Source: Serripes groenlandicus
Lineage: Eukaryota; Mollusca; Bivalvia; Cardiida; Cardiidae
DNA: 64,000 nt
NCBI GenBank assembly: GCA_031761405.1
Contig: JASEVX010000012.1
Location: forward strand, 19,902,871 to 19,966,870
Reading direction: 5' to 3'
The position numbers were made by a program, and so were the translations under genes. Shown one piece after another: positions 9,753 through 22,049 of the stretch. Below the pieces are notes generated by a model, which saw nothing but the letters and a program-made list of their open reading frames with translations, was not told where the DNA came from and searched no databases. How positions within the stretch are numbered: position 1 is the stretch's first letter; every line of letters begins with the position of its first letter.

Positions 9753-11393
9753 GCCTTTTTGCCTCCATGGCTCTTGTCTTCAGTGTTTTACTGATGTAAT
9801 ACGGGGTTAAAACGCAAGTGGAATCGAAGTAACACTTAAAAAGAGCCTCGCGATTAATATCCGAGATTCTTTATTAACACATTACTGTGAATTCGTGATA
9901 ACTCGAATTACGAATCTAAATTTATGATAAACATTTCAGTAAAGTCGAATTAGAAAGCTGAATGTACTTAAAAGAATTAAGCAGAATTTGAATGATACCT
10001 CGAACATGTCGATAGCTAGAAGTAATGTATTTGTTGCTTTCGACTTCGAGTTATCTTGAGTCCACTGTACTTGTAATGGAAATCAACGTCTTTGTTTTAC
10101 TTGCGACAATACTTCTCTGCCTGAAGTGAGTATATACAGAGTTTTGTATAATCTAAGTTTTTTAACAAGGGTTCATAAACGAATTCATCTAGTCGATTTT
10201 TTTATGATTACAAAGGATTTTAGATCAGGTAACATTATGTGTCAGCTTAAAGACACTGATAGTTGTACATTATTTCGATTACATAGGCTTTAACGTAGGA
10301 CTTAAAAATCAGAGTTTGTATAATTATGATATAATGTATCTTACTATTTATGACACATCATCAACGTAACTCTTTCCCTGATAGATATCACAGTTTGGAC
10401 ATTAGTTTCGTAACAGATGTGTTAACATCGTGTCAATATGTACTCTATCAGCTTAAAGTATGGAGATAATTGTAAACAGTATCGGCCCTAAGATATATAT
10501 GTTGATACATTGAACTAAAAAATATGGATTTATTTAATATTATATTGTGTGTGTTAAGATTTCCAAATTTAAATATGTCATATACAATTAGAATTTTCTT
10601 TTACTACATTTTTCAAAAACAATTTCGCAAATCTCTGGTTTTTAACGAACTAAATATTAATTCCGTGTTAGTAGACCAATATTGTTTTTATTGTGCAAAA
10701 ACGCATGCACTTCCAGAGTCATGACCCGTTCATAGCGTACATGAATATCAGCAATCCATAGAATGCTGAACGTACGCAACGAATGACCACCGAATGGCCA
10801 ACGAATGTCTAATGTAGCGTACTGTGACTGGTATTACGCTCTCCAAATATGTGTCGTAGATTTGATGCTTGCCCTGCACATTTCGTGCATTAGACGCATC
10901 AAAATCCATCGCGGGTGCATTGATTGATCTTATTTCAAATTTGTGACATAGAAAAACTACCGGACTAAACTTGCACATTTCTTTGTTGATAATTTGTTCT
11001 CTCTGTATTACATATTTCGCGCCAATTGAAATATTGAGATTTTGTAGATGGAAGAATCTACTTTTCGAAATTCGGCGCTGAAAGATTTAACCTCATAGCA
11101 TACAGTACTAGCTGAACTTGATTGTTAATAATAAATAGTATTATGAGGATATGGCATAATATAACTGTATTTTTGCGAATGATTTGTTGATACATTGATA
11201 GCAAAAATATTGAATATTTTTTTTTTTTAGCCGTGTGTGTTTCAATATAAGAGTCTCTGAATGTTTACTTTTCTAATAACAATAAATACAGTTTTGTTTA
11301 CTTCTTTTTTAATCAGTTTCTCTGAAATATTGTTGAAACGTCTTTTCAGACCCCAATAAATCAAAAATTATTTTTAATTATTTATCACAAATA

Positions 11394-11398
<5 letters not shown>
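9753..11398. other. Locus B 3' flank
   Basis: Apart from the possible signal exon at 10076-10125, no gene is recognised. Blocks matching the other 3' flanks are present: TGTTGATACATTGAACTAAAA (10499) and TGTATTTTTGCGAATGATTTGTTGATACATT (11167). AATATTTTATTTT-like ends and CGTGTGTGTT follow, as in loci A, C and E. Confidence 0.5.
10076..10125 (+). CDS. Possible signal-peptide exon, unrelated sequence
   Basis: ATG at 10076 opens MEINVFVLLATILLCL, a compact hydrophobic leader, and runs straight into a consensus donor GTGAGTAT at 10126 (phase 2). The sequence is not like the family's own exon 1 and the phase differs. No downstream partner exon was identified. It could be a chance match in AT-rich DNA. 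Confidence 0.25.

Positions 11399-11438
<40 letters not shown>
11398..11438. repeat. (TA)n microsatellite
   Basis: About 20 uninterrupted TA units, after GGATA and before TCATATAG. Confidence 0.95.
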
Positions 11439-11439
<1 letters not shown>

Positions 11440-11569
11440 TATAGTGATAAGTACTTGTGTAGTTTTATTCGACAATTGCTGAAGAACTTTGGAGTTTTAC
11501 GCAGGCTTTCAAAAGTATTTCTGTCATATCATTGCATTTTGTGTGTTAATTAATTATCAATACTACTGG

Positions 11570-11750
11570 TAAGTTTATCCTGACATAAGCACATAAGTCG
11601 TAATGCAATTATCACCATACTTTGCGCCAAAAACGGAAACCACTGCTACCGTTTTAAAAGTCTCTTTCTATGACCCGAATGGAGATCAATCTCAGGTCTA
11701 CTTTTCTCAATGCGGATGCTGTAACCACTCTACCATTGAGGCGCTTTTGT
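11570..11750 (-). mobile_element. tRNA-derived SINE, minus strand
   Basis: GGTAAGTTTATCCTGACATAAG ... GCGGATGCTGTAACCACTCTACC matches the SINE at 6626-6892 in order and orientation and lies at the matching place in the 3'-flank duplicon. It was probably duplicated with the locus rather than inserted independently. Confidence 0.6.
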
Positions 11751-11959
11751 TATTGTATTGTTTGTGGGCGTGAGTGTTTGGTCAATACAATATCTACATT
11801 GAGGAACATCAAATTGTAGGACAGACCTCAATTCAACGAACATTGATCAGTAAATGCTTAAATAAATTTACAAAATGAATGTTTCCAAAAAAATAGTGAT
11901 AGCCAATAACTTTAAAAATCATAATTATATAGAAACTCTTTGGATGTTGATGCCCAATT

Positions 11960-12447
11960 AAGTCTGCTACTTTATTCAATACAGTTAGTCATATAGGTAC
12001 TCTTCCACATTCTTTCAAGACAGCCTTAGTTTTGGTATTCCATTTTACTCCAAGAATTTCAAACAAAAGTCAAGATGACCAGTTTCTTAAGTTCTAGAAT
12101 AAAAATATTCCCATATCTGGGAAGATAACATAGTAACGGTTTTAATAAAGAATAAAATAATATACTATATGTATTGTTTGTAAAATATCCAAACTTTTTT
12201 CATAAATTTGATAGTTAAAATACTTTGTTCATGCGTAGACCTCCAAGACAACGTCGATATAAAATTAACTTCCATATGTTTATAAATAGCGACAACACTA
12301 ATTGGTGTACCAGCTAAGTACCATTTTCTGTTGTTCCTTAAATAAACTTCATTTCTAAAGAGAATAGTCTTGGTTTTATGTATGTTAACTTCAATTCCAA
12401 TGTAATCAATACTATTAAGTTGTTGCTGTAAATTAAATACTGTTTAA
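11960..12447 (-). pseudogene. LINE reverse-transcriptase fragment (thumb region)
   Basis: From about 12447 down to 12180 the minus strand is open for some 85 codons, including LQQQLNSIDYIGIEVNIHKT, KTILFRNEVYLRNNRKWYLA and YKHMEVNFISTLSW. These match the post-catalytic part of LINE reverse transcriptases (VN-x-x-KTK, then W-x-x-G, then YKYLG-like). Below 12180 stops and frame changes appear, with a weak trace of the C-terminal Trp-Gly region. Catalytic motifs are absent, so this is a dead fragment. Confidence 0.7.
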
Positions 12448-14757
12448 GTACAATTAGCAATGTTGTATGCTCTTGATACGAAATCAATAAGTTCAGGTTT
12501 TTTTTAAATAAAATATTTACGAAGTAAATAGGATAAATAAAATGTTAATAAATAAATAAAATGTGTTGTACTTGTAATATCCCTCTGACCCGAACCGGTA
12601 ATCGTACTGAGACAGCAAAAGTTCTTGTGTATGTATTTCCCTTTTCATTCGATATAGTCAAGATTGTGCAACACTTAAGCATGATTACTGAGGCAATATG
12701 TACTAATATAGCAACTGATGTTCAGCTTTTATATCTAATCATATGCATCAATTCAAATTTAATCTGAAAAACTAAAATATGTGAAACTTGTTAGCATGAT
12801 AAAATTTGTCACACGTATTCTTAAATCCAACATAAAACACTAAACTATTCCACATTTCCGTGTCAGATACTTCTGTACTTTTGATTGAAATCCAAGTCGG
12901 CTCTTACGGTTCACGCTTAGACTGTTGCTGCCATTATTATAGAGTGTCCCCAATCCACAGGGGCGTTTTTGTTTGTTAATGACAGAACAAATTACATTGA
13001 TACAAACATAGATTGAATATTGACACAAATGATTAATTATTTGTTCATGCCCTTTTTTTCTGACGATACCGTCTTTTTTGCACAAACTCCAGTAGGTTAT
13101 CACGATATAAAACAATTGGCTATAGTACAAGTAGTTGTCCCACAGCGTAAGTCAATACATATCATCTACAGGTTGCAGGCAACCTTCTGAACATCTTTTG
13201 TGAAAATCTAGTAAAAGTGTTTAAAGTACATTGTTATCAAGATTTATCAATTATAAACTCATGTCATTTCTAATGAAAAGCCATTGGGGAAATATGTTTG
13301 TGACATTGCCCTTTGACATACTGAAAGCCAAAACAACAGGAACCAACTATTTTATTAACTAATAATCATATGAAGTATCAATGTTGTGACTGGTCTGGCT
13401 GGTCATATGGATTTATAGTTACTGAACTGAAAACACTTTCAAAGTTATGGTCAACGTGACCTTTACCCAAAGTTTTCACTATGGCCATATACGGCAAAAC
13501 TACCCCGCCGCTTGGAGGGAATTGTTTCGACCATCAACATAGCTTGAAGGAATTTGTTTCTATGATCACGCTAGGAATATTTCTACAATGGTTTTGGGGA
13601 TTTTATTTTTCTTTCGGGTGCCCTGCATGGATCCAAACTTGAAGGAATTTTGGTGAGGACATTCAGAGGATGCTATTTGTGTATATGTATAAATTTATAA
13701 TCGTCGTAAAAATATCTTTGCAATAACAAACAAGTAATATCACTTAACATTTTCCCAGATACAACACATCTGTTGACAACATATTGGCACAAATTTGAAC
13801 AATCTATGTAAATGAAAGTCTAATAATTTGATAGGGTTAAAAACATTATGGCAAATGAAAAAGTGCTCATTACGTGCAATTTGTCCTTTTGTTCCTATGT
13901 CTTCAAATGTGTCACTGCTACAGCAGTGTCAGAATGCGTCTGTTTGTGAGAAAGTTAGATTATAAAATACTTTAGATGTATGAATTTAGTTTATACGCAA
14001 AAGCAAGAACTACTTTGTCAAGTTGATCATTTTAGAAAATTGAGACGTACTTCAGTTTTAAAAGTAACGATTTCTTGTCGGAAAGCGGGTAGTATAGTTC
14101 TGGCAGATTACATTACACTCAACTTAAAACAAGAAATACCGAATTTTGAAAAGGCTTAAAAAACTTATTATCGGATAATATTTAAGGACAAATTTGTTAT
14201 CAGAACTAAATAAGTACAGGATCCATTTGCTTCTAACGCCCTCGATAACCTTTTCATATTTTTATTGAAAGTCTGGTAGGATCAGTTTTAATCTATAATG
14301 CATTAAAAATGATTAATGGAACATTTTTAGATATATAAACAATTTATTTTTTTGTAAATATCTACAAATATTGATTCATTATATAGTGATTCAGGTCGAT
14401 AACATTTGAATAAGTTTATAATCAAATATTGAGTAAACATGGGACAAAGTAATAATCCCTTTATTGATGAAATATATAAAATGATGTTTATTTTGTCGTG
14501 AAAAACAATATGAATTATAATGATGCTAACTGGGCTTATGATATAAGACAAACATTGAATACTATATATGGATAAATGGAACCTCAGCAGAAGATAAAAA
14601 ATAAACAACTAACGCAAGGTATATAAGACCAATACAAACAAAAGTGGTACATAATAAACAATTTAATCGATTGCAAAGCAATTGTCAGCCTTTTCATCAT
14701 GCTCTACGTCTTTCTACCAGAGACTTAACCAGTGATCGTGCATTTTGAGGAGAAAAG
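12448..14757. other. Gene-free AT-rich stretch
   Basis: No exon or named repeat is recognised with confidence. Weak traces of the CAGCAGACGAC MITE are present around 13760-13960 (CCCAGATACAACACATCTG ... GAGAAAGTTAGATT). Open frames on the minus strand at 12840-13130 and 14327-14608 are not cadherin-like, LINE-like or otherwise recognisable. Confidence 0.4.
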
Positions 14758-14845
14758 TCCCATAAGGCAAATCTCGCTCATCATGGGATTCGAACCCGGA
14801 CCTTTTGGAACGAAGGACCGACGTTCTTCCACTACACCACAGTCT
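14758..14845 (-). mobile_element. tRNA-like SINE head, minus strand
   Basis: The reverse complement reads GTGGTGTAGTGGAAGAACGT ... GGTCCGGGTTCGAATCCCAT, with clear A and B boxes. It is similar to 8936-9008. Flanking bases do not complete a tRNA acceptor stem. Confidence 0.55.
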
Positions 14846-14897
14846 GGTATACTTATCTCATATATCACGGGTGATATGTGTTAAAGTAACTAACAAG

Positions 14898-15050
14898 TCT
14901 CATCGCATCGGTGGTGTAGTGGCAGCACGTCCGCTTAGGATGCGGTGGGTCATATGAAATATTTTGAATGGTAGAATTTGCTTTCCCTCTTTGGCGCTCA
15001 AGAATGCGAGCTTCGCATTACGACCAACTTGCTGGTGTCTGAATCAAAGA
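14898..15050 (+). mobile_element. tRNA-derived SINE, plus strand, truncated
   Basis: TCGGTGGTGTAGTGGCAGCA, CGTCCGCTTAGGATGCGG, then CTTTGGCGCTCAAGAATGCG and GACCAACTTGCTGGTGTC. It matches the first half of the full SINE at 60782-61022. The tail is missing. Confidence 0.6.
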
Positions 15051-15159
15051 ACTAACAGACATGGTAACTTACACAGGAAACGTAGTGATATAACTAAACA
15101 GTTGTGCAAAGCGTTCTTAAATACCAAACAAACAATACCTAACATGTCTTAGAGCTAAT

Positions 15160-16888
15160 GTTAACATATTACATGCATGGAATGGAAAACGAAAAGGAGT
15201 TTTATTCGATAACGGAACTTTAAGATTTGCTATCCAACGTCACTTCCACTGATAACGTTGTGTATTAAGTCCATAATAAACAAACGTTGAACATTTGTAT
15301 CTGTGTAATATTTTCTCATTGAAAAATGTGAAACTCATAATTTGCGTTTAACAATTTTCTCTGGGAAATCTAAATATTGACTCCTTTGCGCTTAACGTTG
15401 TGGGGTAATCATTTTTACTGAATCGTTGTTATCAGGATTAACCTATCAGTTGAACTGGTTACCTACCAATGAACCGCCGTTATTGAACTTAAACATTATG
15501 GATATATGCGTAAATCAATATACAAACAAAAACACTGCTGAAATGCAGAAAGAGTATGAACAAAACTCATTTTTCTCTATGATGAACATAACCTGTATGT
15601 ATGAAACTCCATGTCTATATCATTAGCAACCACATGTGAGTGCTGGACGCTCGTCTTGTTTTATCCTTTTACACTTTTATTTATTTGATAAATAAAATCT
15701 TCAAATTTTGAATTAAAATTGTAGTATTATATAAAGATCTCATAACTGCTATTTTTCAAGTATCATCACCAGATTTACATTGTGGTGTAAATCAAAGTGT
15801 ATATACTTGATGAGGAAGATATTCAAGTCTGAAAGATGGCTGCCACAATCTGTCAATATCTTAATCTCAGAATTTGTATATGGACGGTCAAATTAAACAG
15901 CAAGTTCAATAGTGTAAGCTTCTGCACATGCAGTTGACGTAGTTGACTAATTGTGTACACATTATGATACTAAATGTAAAATCAATATATAAAAAGTCCC
16001 CTACCCCATGAGCGCCTAACCCGATCAGAAAAAAAAATGTATAATTTATGTTATGTCAAAACGGAATGTCCTTAAGCCCCTAGATTGATAGACGCGCCTC
16101 AAATAAAGCTAGCCTCAAAACACGATTTGTCTAGGAGATATAGATCGTTATTAGTGTTTTTTCAATGATATGCTAAAAGCACTTGCAAATGACAGGTGGC
16201 ATCTAACTGTATCGCCTATAGACATACGTCGTTACATATGAAAATATTAAAACAAAATAAAACTTATGTTTTGTCACAATGTTTAAAAAGCATCCGCTGC
16301 AGATACGCCAACATTTGTCAGTAGGTGAGAAAGGGCTTTTGAAGTTTAGCAATGTATTGTAATTACGACCATTTTGTAAAAGCGTTGCTCCAGGAGACTC
16401 AACTTTATCGTATTTTGTATATGTTTGGACAAAGGTTACCTGCACAGACACACTAAAGTACCCAAAATGAATACTGCTTAACCTAAGTTCCTTGACACCG
16501 TCTTTGACCCATTGCCAAGCAATGCCTAGATTATGCTGATCATTTTGTGATGGCTGATCTGTGTTTGCGCTGGCTGAACTGGATATACACTCGCGATAAA
16601 TGCTCAACGATTGGTCTTCGCAGAGCGTCGCTTAATATTGCATTTCTCTAAAGGCTTCCTGGATTTTTGCAAGACGTGATGTATAATGGGGACCAGTCTG
16701 TTTGGAGACAAACATCACGAATTTCATTTTGCATATGACGTGGCCAACCATAGAGAGAAAGATTGGCCAATGGTACCAGACATTGGAATGTTGTACTTAA
16801 CAACACATTGATATGAAACTATAATCCACAAAAATATAAAATGTGACTACGAGTATCAAGGTGAGTCATTTCATGACCGCAGGTACAG
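15160..16888 (+). other. Locus C 5' flank, shared with loci D and E
   Basis: No gene is recognised. The block at 15533-15610 (GAACAAAACTCATTTTTCTC ... GAAACTCCATGTC) recurs at 22075-22135. The block at 16488-16780 (AAGTTCCTTGACAC ... CTTAATATTGC ... TGACGTGGCCAACCATAGAG) recurs at 43418-43735. This is upstream DNA duplicated with the gene. A MITE remnant lies near 16250-16350. Confidence 0.55.
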
Positions 16889-16925
16889 TTATTTAAATCG
16901 ACAACATATAACGTTTTACAGTAGA
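16889..16925 (+). promoter_or_regulatory. Locus C core promoter (TATA-like box and initiator)
   Basis: TTATTTAAAT at 16889-16898 lies about 30 bp before GTTTTACAGTAGAACTAAAT. The latter is the same 5'UTR start seen at 23245 and 43758. The transcription start is inferred near 16920. After about 16950 the shared sequence ends, and exon 1 is missing. Confidence 0.5.
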
Positions 16926-17059
16926 ACTAAATCATATTTGTTAAGATCAAAGTGTTCAATATATGACATGAACTCTCCCTCAGCTGTTTTAATGGGTGCA
17001 GGAAAATACGTTATTATGGAGCTAATCTACTCGTGACTTCTTTGTTAACCTCGAATTAA

Positions 17060-17256
17060 TTAGTTTTTTTGTTTTATTTGGATTTTATGCCGCTTTCAAC
17101 ATTATCTCAGTAGGTAAACAAACCAGTACTAGGCTAGAAAATGTGCCTTGCCCAAGGTCACTACACCATGACCGTCGTGCCGCGACTGGGGATCGAACCC
17201 GGGAAATCCGGTTTCAAATCCCCGACGCTAACCACTCGACCACGGCGGATTCCTCC
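17060..17256 (-). mobile_element. tRNA-derived SINE, minus strand, full length
   Basis: On the minus strand: CGCCGTGGTCGAGTGGTTAG (A box), CCCGGGTTCGATCCCCAG (B box), a body with GTGACCTTGGGCAAGGCACA, then the tail AATGTTGAAAGCGGCATAAA and an A-rich end. Copies with the same body are at 30140 and 35255. It lies where exons 1-2 of locus C would be expected. Confidence 0.7.
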
Positions 17257-17551
17257 CTTAAATTATACAACATTTTCACCTTTGTTTTTATTGCGATCTG
17301 TTCAGAGATTATTCTAAAATGACACATTTCACGGTAACAGCGATTTGATGTTTAGTAAAATAATGTGTGTTTTGCTTCTTTATAGAAATTTGAAATAATT
17401 TTCTTGTATTCTGTCTAAATTAGATACGTATTAAAAACGGCAAATACGCATTCAAGATAAATTTGAAATTCAGATCTGAATAACTGCAGCTGTAAAAACG
17501 GACTATCTTTATAATAATTGTAATAATAGAATGATCTGGCATTGTTTTCAG

Positions 17552-19249
17552 GGCTTTTAATATCACTGTTACAGAAACACCCCAACACGCCAGTCTGACA
17601 TGTGTAATACAAGTCATTGATGTTTACGACAAACAACCACAGTTTGATAAGCACTTTTACTCGGTATACATTCAAAACGATGTTGCAAACGGTGATGATA
17701 TTACTTGAAAATATGTTGTTTTCTTTTACAGACAATATATCACAATCAAAATCTTAGTTTGAGTTATTAGAATCTTATCTGGGTTTATTTTTCACTTAGA
17801 AAAGTGTAGCATAACTCACAATCGAAATAAACAAATTAAGCATTTACATGTATTGTTACCAGTATAAAATACAGCGCGAAACTGACGAAAGGCTATTGAA
17901 TTAAAGCATGACAAATTACGAGCCGTTAAATGGAGTCCAAAGGAACGTGCAGAAATTCACGACCAGGCATATCGAGGTATTATAAGTATTCTTAACCACC
18001 ACAATTAATACTTTTGACTGTACGAAGACTGTAGAGAAATTGTTTTCAACTTCTTCTTTAATGGATCATCGTTACCACCTTTCAATCACATGAGTAAATA
18101 TAAAAAGTAAAAAACAATGCATAAACAAGCTTGCTATTGCGATAATTAATATAATATATTAGGGGTTGGCTACTGAAACTTCTTCTAAGGCTCTGTGGAT
18201 TCTCAGTTTGTTTTTGGATATACACTGGCTGGTAATAAAAGCCATCAGTATGGTTGCTTGTTAAATGAATTGACACTTAGGGATTACTTACCTTCGCCTG
18301 TCGATATGTATGTATGTTTGTTCGCCTGTCCGTGTGCACGATCGGGGTCTGATGACACTTGTATTGTTTCCTTAGTGGACTTTCTAGGGGTTGAAACGAA
18401 GGGGTTGTTTTTCTTCACGTTCGACATTCAATGACGTATTTATTAAATGAGACATTGTCAGGCAACAGACTTGTCCCTCCAAACTGTATCAATATATTTA
18501 GATATTTATTTCAGAAATGAATGTGCTGAACGTGTCAGCAACTGATGGCGATGTGTCAGATCCGTTTAACAAGGTTGTGTACAGTATCAAAGGTAAGTGT
18601 TAGATACACACTATATTAATCACGTTTGACGTCTGCTTCCTGAATACTCAAACAATACTCGCATCGCTGGTGTTTTAAAAAAGGATAAGTCAACCACGAT
18701 CACACAAAAAGCAAACCCGGGACATTTTATCACGAAACATGTGTTCAAATTAAAGCCGCTGCATGCATGCCATATTAATGAATTGTACAGGATAGTTATA
18801 TATCAGTGAGACAGCATATACCATTGAATTTGTATTATCTGTTTAGAGTTGCCAATTATATTGAGCAAACCGCATATCAAAATTACTAGTTCGATTACTA
18901 TACAACCAATCACTATGTGTCGATAGAACTCGCAACAATTATTATATGAAGAAGGTGATCATGAGGACTTTCTATGACCTTAGACAAGTTGACTATGTTT
19001 CTTTCACAGAAGGAGGCGATATAGCAAACTTTACCATCAACAGCAACTCTGGAGTTATTAAAGCAGCAAGCAACCTTACAGGGCCTCACGCCTTTACGAT
19101 AAGTGTGGTTGCTACAGACAACGACAACAGCACATGTTACAGATGAGGCAAGCGTATCAATGTGCATTAGATGTACAAGTGGTTCTTCTTCACTTAAGAT
19201 AAGCGTGTTTTCATTCATGGCTCTTGTCTTCGGTATTATCCTCATGTAA
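17552..19249 (+). pseudogene. Locus C: cadherin-like pseudogene (exons 3-5)
   Basis: Exon 3 is 17552-17691, exon 4 18515-18592, exon 5 19010-19249, with the same phases as locus A. Exon 3 is open and encodes VIDVYDKQPQFDKHFYSVYI; exon 4 encodes VLNVSATDGDVSDPFNKVVY. Exon 5 reads GGDIANFTINSNSGVIKA and VVATDND. One extra base relative to locus A (in the stretch 19120-19140) then shifts the frame to a TGA at 19144-19146. Past the shift, the codons for CIRC, the Ser-rich stem and the hydrophobic tail persist to TAA 19247-19249. Exons 1 and 2 were not found. The promoter at 16889 survives, so transcription is possible, but a full protein is not. Confidence 0.8.
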
Positions 19250-21300
19250 TGTATACATGTGTAAACTCTTGTCCACAGTAGAATACCTTCGACACTTTGA
19301 TTACGCTATTTTTCAACCATCATCGCGTGAGTTATTTATATTGGGAAATATCGTTATCATGAAAACATGATGAGAAATTGCAATGATTGTTACAATGCAG
19401 ACATAGAAAAGTATGATTTATTCGCGAATGCGAAATACATGTTACATGGACGTATTAAAGACTCAAATTATCATAATTTTGGTTTTCTTTCTGTCGACTG
19501 AAGCTAACTTTTGTAACAAAACGCCAACTGTGACTGACATTATTAAAATTGACTATATTGAAAATCATATATATGAATAATGATTAATTCTCTTAACTCA
19601 TTAATATGCATGAGCACGAAATATCAATATGATGATAATGTCAAGCATAATCGGATGTAAGACTGTAGTTTTGCGTATGATATGTTGATTCATTGATAGA
19701 AAATTACTGAATATTACTCATTTGTTTGTTTTTGTTTTTTTCAATTGAGTGTATTTTAAGATTTTCTTATATTGATTGTACAATTGTACAACTCAGGTTA
19801 GTCTGCACATTTGCTGCTAATAGTTGATTGCTCTGTACCTCATTAGTTTGCATTAGTTTCAATCGAGGCTCGGTCAAACTGCATCTTCAACGTTTGACAA
19901 AACTCTTTGCAACTGATATCATACATGTTCATCAAATGGAATAAACGTTTATGTGTCAAGGCACGTGGTTTGGTGGGAAGGATGCTGTAAGAATGTCAGA
20001 AATCATACTGATGCATGACAAGCAGTTCTTCTTCACTGGAGACATTGTGTGAAAAGAGAATTTGTTCAAAATGCCACACTCTCCCTTTCCCACAATGTTT
20101 TCAGTTTCGTGTTGAAATGTTAATTTCACTCTTTAAAGATGCAAGATATTTTCTCTGTGATCCTTGTTTTAGCAAACTGTAATCTATTAGCTTGAATGTT
20201 AATATTAAGAAAACTAAAAATGTAATTTTGCGAATGCTTTGTTCAATACATTGATTGCAAAAGAACGGATTTTATTTGTTAACCGTGTGTTAGACTCTTT
20301 TCATAAAAAGGTCATACACCACTGACATTTCATAAACAGTGAATAAACATTATTAGTCCGCACATTCTCTGGTAATAATTGCCTGATCTTGAATTCCATT
20401 GGTTCATTGGTAGCAAAAAGATTACTCATTTGTTTCCGTTTTTCTAATTTTGTGTGTTTAGATTTTTCTGAATGTCTTGTACCTTTCTGATTTTGTTTTA
20501 CTTCGCTTTATTTTCATCAATATCTTTAGAGTATTCGAAAGAGAAGTTACAAAACACAAATCTCTGGCGTTTTATAACCATTTAATAAATCTGGTCAGTC
20601 TCCACATCCGCTGTTAATAGTTGATTGCCGTATACCTCATTAGTTTGAATCAAGGGTCGGTCAACTTTCTTTTAGACGATTGACGCAATTCGCTGTAACT
20701 GCTGACATACATGTTCACAAACAGGGATAGATATACAGCTTGACTGTTAATAATATGAGGATAATGCAAAACCATAATTTTATTTTTGCGAATGATTTTT
20801 GTTACATTAATAGAAAAAATATGGATTTGTAATTTAAGTTTACAATCGTGTGTGTATAAATATATGATTTTCTGAATTTAAAGCTTTTCTTATAATAAAT
20901 ATTATCTTGTTTTGCTTATTTTTGTTCCTTAGTTCGCAAACCTCTGGTATTTCACAAACGTATTGCGAATATTGGATAGGACGACACCGTATAAAAGTCA
21001 CCGCTTCTCTTTCTCGTGTATTAAAATGAGTTATCTACCCTGTTGATACCAATCGATATTGTATTTGATTGGCTAACGCAGAGCTCAATTAAAGACGACC
21101 TGTACTATGCATTCATCAGATCTTTTCGAGCATTTGCTATTGAAGCGAAGTTAAGTACCGCTGTGAATGATATTATCTGTGAGCGTTGGTCTTACCAGGA
21201 ATAAAATCTGAATGGGGTTTTGATAGGACAAGACACGTATAAATGTGGTTAGAATGAAATACTGTTCGAAAAACCGCTCAGACACAATCAATCAAACGTT
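19250..21300 (+). other. Locus C 3' flank with recurring internal repeats
   Basis: No gene is recognised. The 40-bp core TTTTGCGWATG-ATNNTTG-ATACATTGATNGNAAA occurs at about 19669, 20222 and 20783. The paired block CCTCATTAGTTTGNAT...GGTCGGTCAAC occurs at about 19840 and 20635. The end (20975-21300) matches 6070-6500 and 32465-32900. Confidence 0.55.
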
Positions 21301-21308
21301 ATGATTAA

Positions 21309-21535
21309 TTGGTTAAACCTTGTGGCTGGGGTACATGTTATACCGATAGTAGGTATCCAGATCGTCTTGGAAATGGAATTCATTTCATCCCTTTTCCTAA
21401 AAGCCAGGAAATGGATACGACTGTGCGGCAGGCCACACAGTCAGTTGAGCGAGAAAAAACTGAAGGGAAGATGGAAAGCCAAACATTTGCACGTGTGTTC
21501 AAAGATAATTTGCATTTTTCAACCTTTAACGTGTA
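21309..21535 (+). pseudogene. THAP-type zinc finger fragment, frameshifted
   Basis: One frame gives VKPCGWGTCYTDSRYPDRLG and NGIHFIPFPK. From about 21395 a different frame gives ARKWIRLCGRPHSQL and HLHVCSK. Together these have the layout of a THAP DNA-binding domain (C-x4-C, FIPFPK, W-x-x-x-CGRP, C-x-x-H-like end). The two halves are out of frame with each other, so the copy is broken. THAP domains are found in host regulators and in transposases. No downstream exon is visible. Confidence 0.55.
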
Positions 21536-21819
21536 ACCATTCACTTGCAAAACGAACTTAGCTGAAACGAGTGACTTTGTAAAACTTCAAATCACTTCTA
21601 TTGCGAAGTGTGAATCTTAAAATTGAGAAGTAATAAAGCACACCTGTTTAAACTGCACTATTTAAACATGGCTTATAACAAATACAGTCGCTCCATCGAA
21701 CATGTAAATGTAACTGTCGTCGGATAGGGGTCCCTTTAGTGATGAATTTATTTGCATTTTGAGAATTTCACATGAAGATACAACTCTGGAAATACTACTG
21801 GCCCATTGGCTCTCATGTC

Positions 21820-21950
21820 TTGCAGAGTAAGCATTATTAATGACTCACTGGTGTCAGGATAAATTTATCAGTAGTACTGGCAACTTACCCAGTAAACGCT
21901 GTAGTTTAACTAGGAATTATAGAAAGCGGAGTAACACTTCATACAAACAT
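21820..21950 (+). mobile_element. SINE 3' part, plus strand
   Basis: GACTCACTGGTGTCAGGATA, AGTAGTACTGGCAACTTACC and GAAAGCGGAGTAACACTTC match the 3' half of the SINE at 60782-61022. The tRNA-like head is absent. Confidence 0.6.
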
Positions 21951-22049
21951 CCATGAAATATGTTAAGACATGAGAAATCTTAATGAAGGTGTCTTCCGTG
22001 AGGTATCAATGTATTTATGTCTACTTTTCTCAAATAGATATAACTCTTA

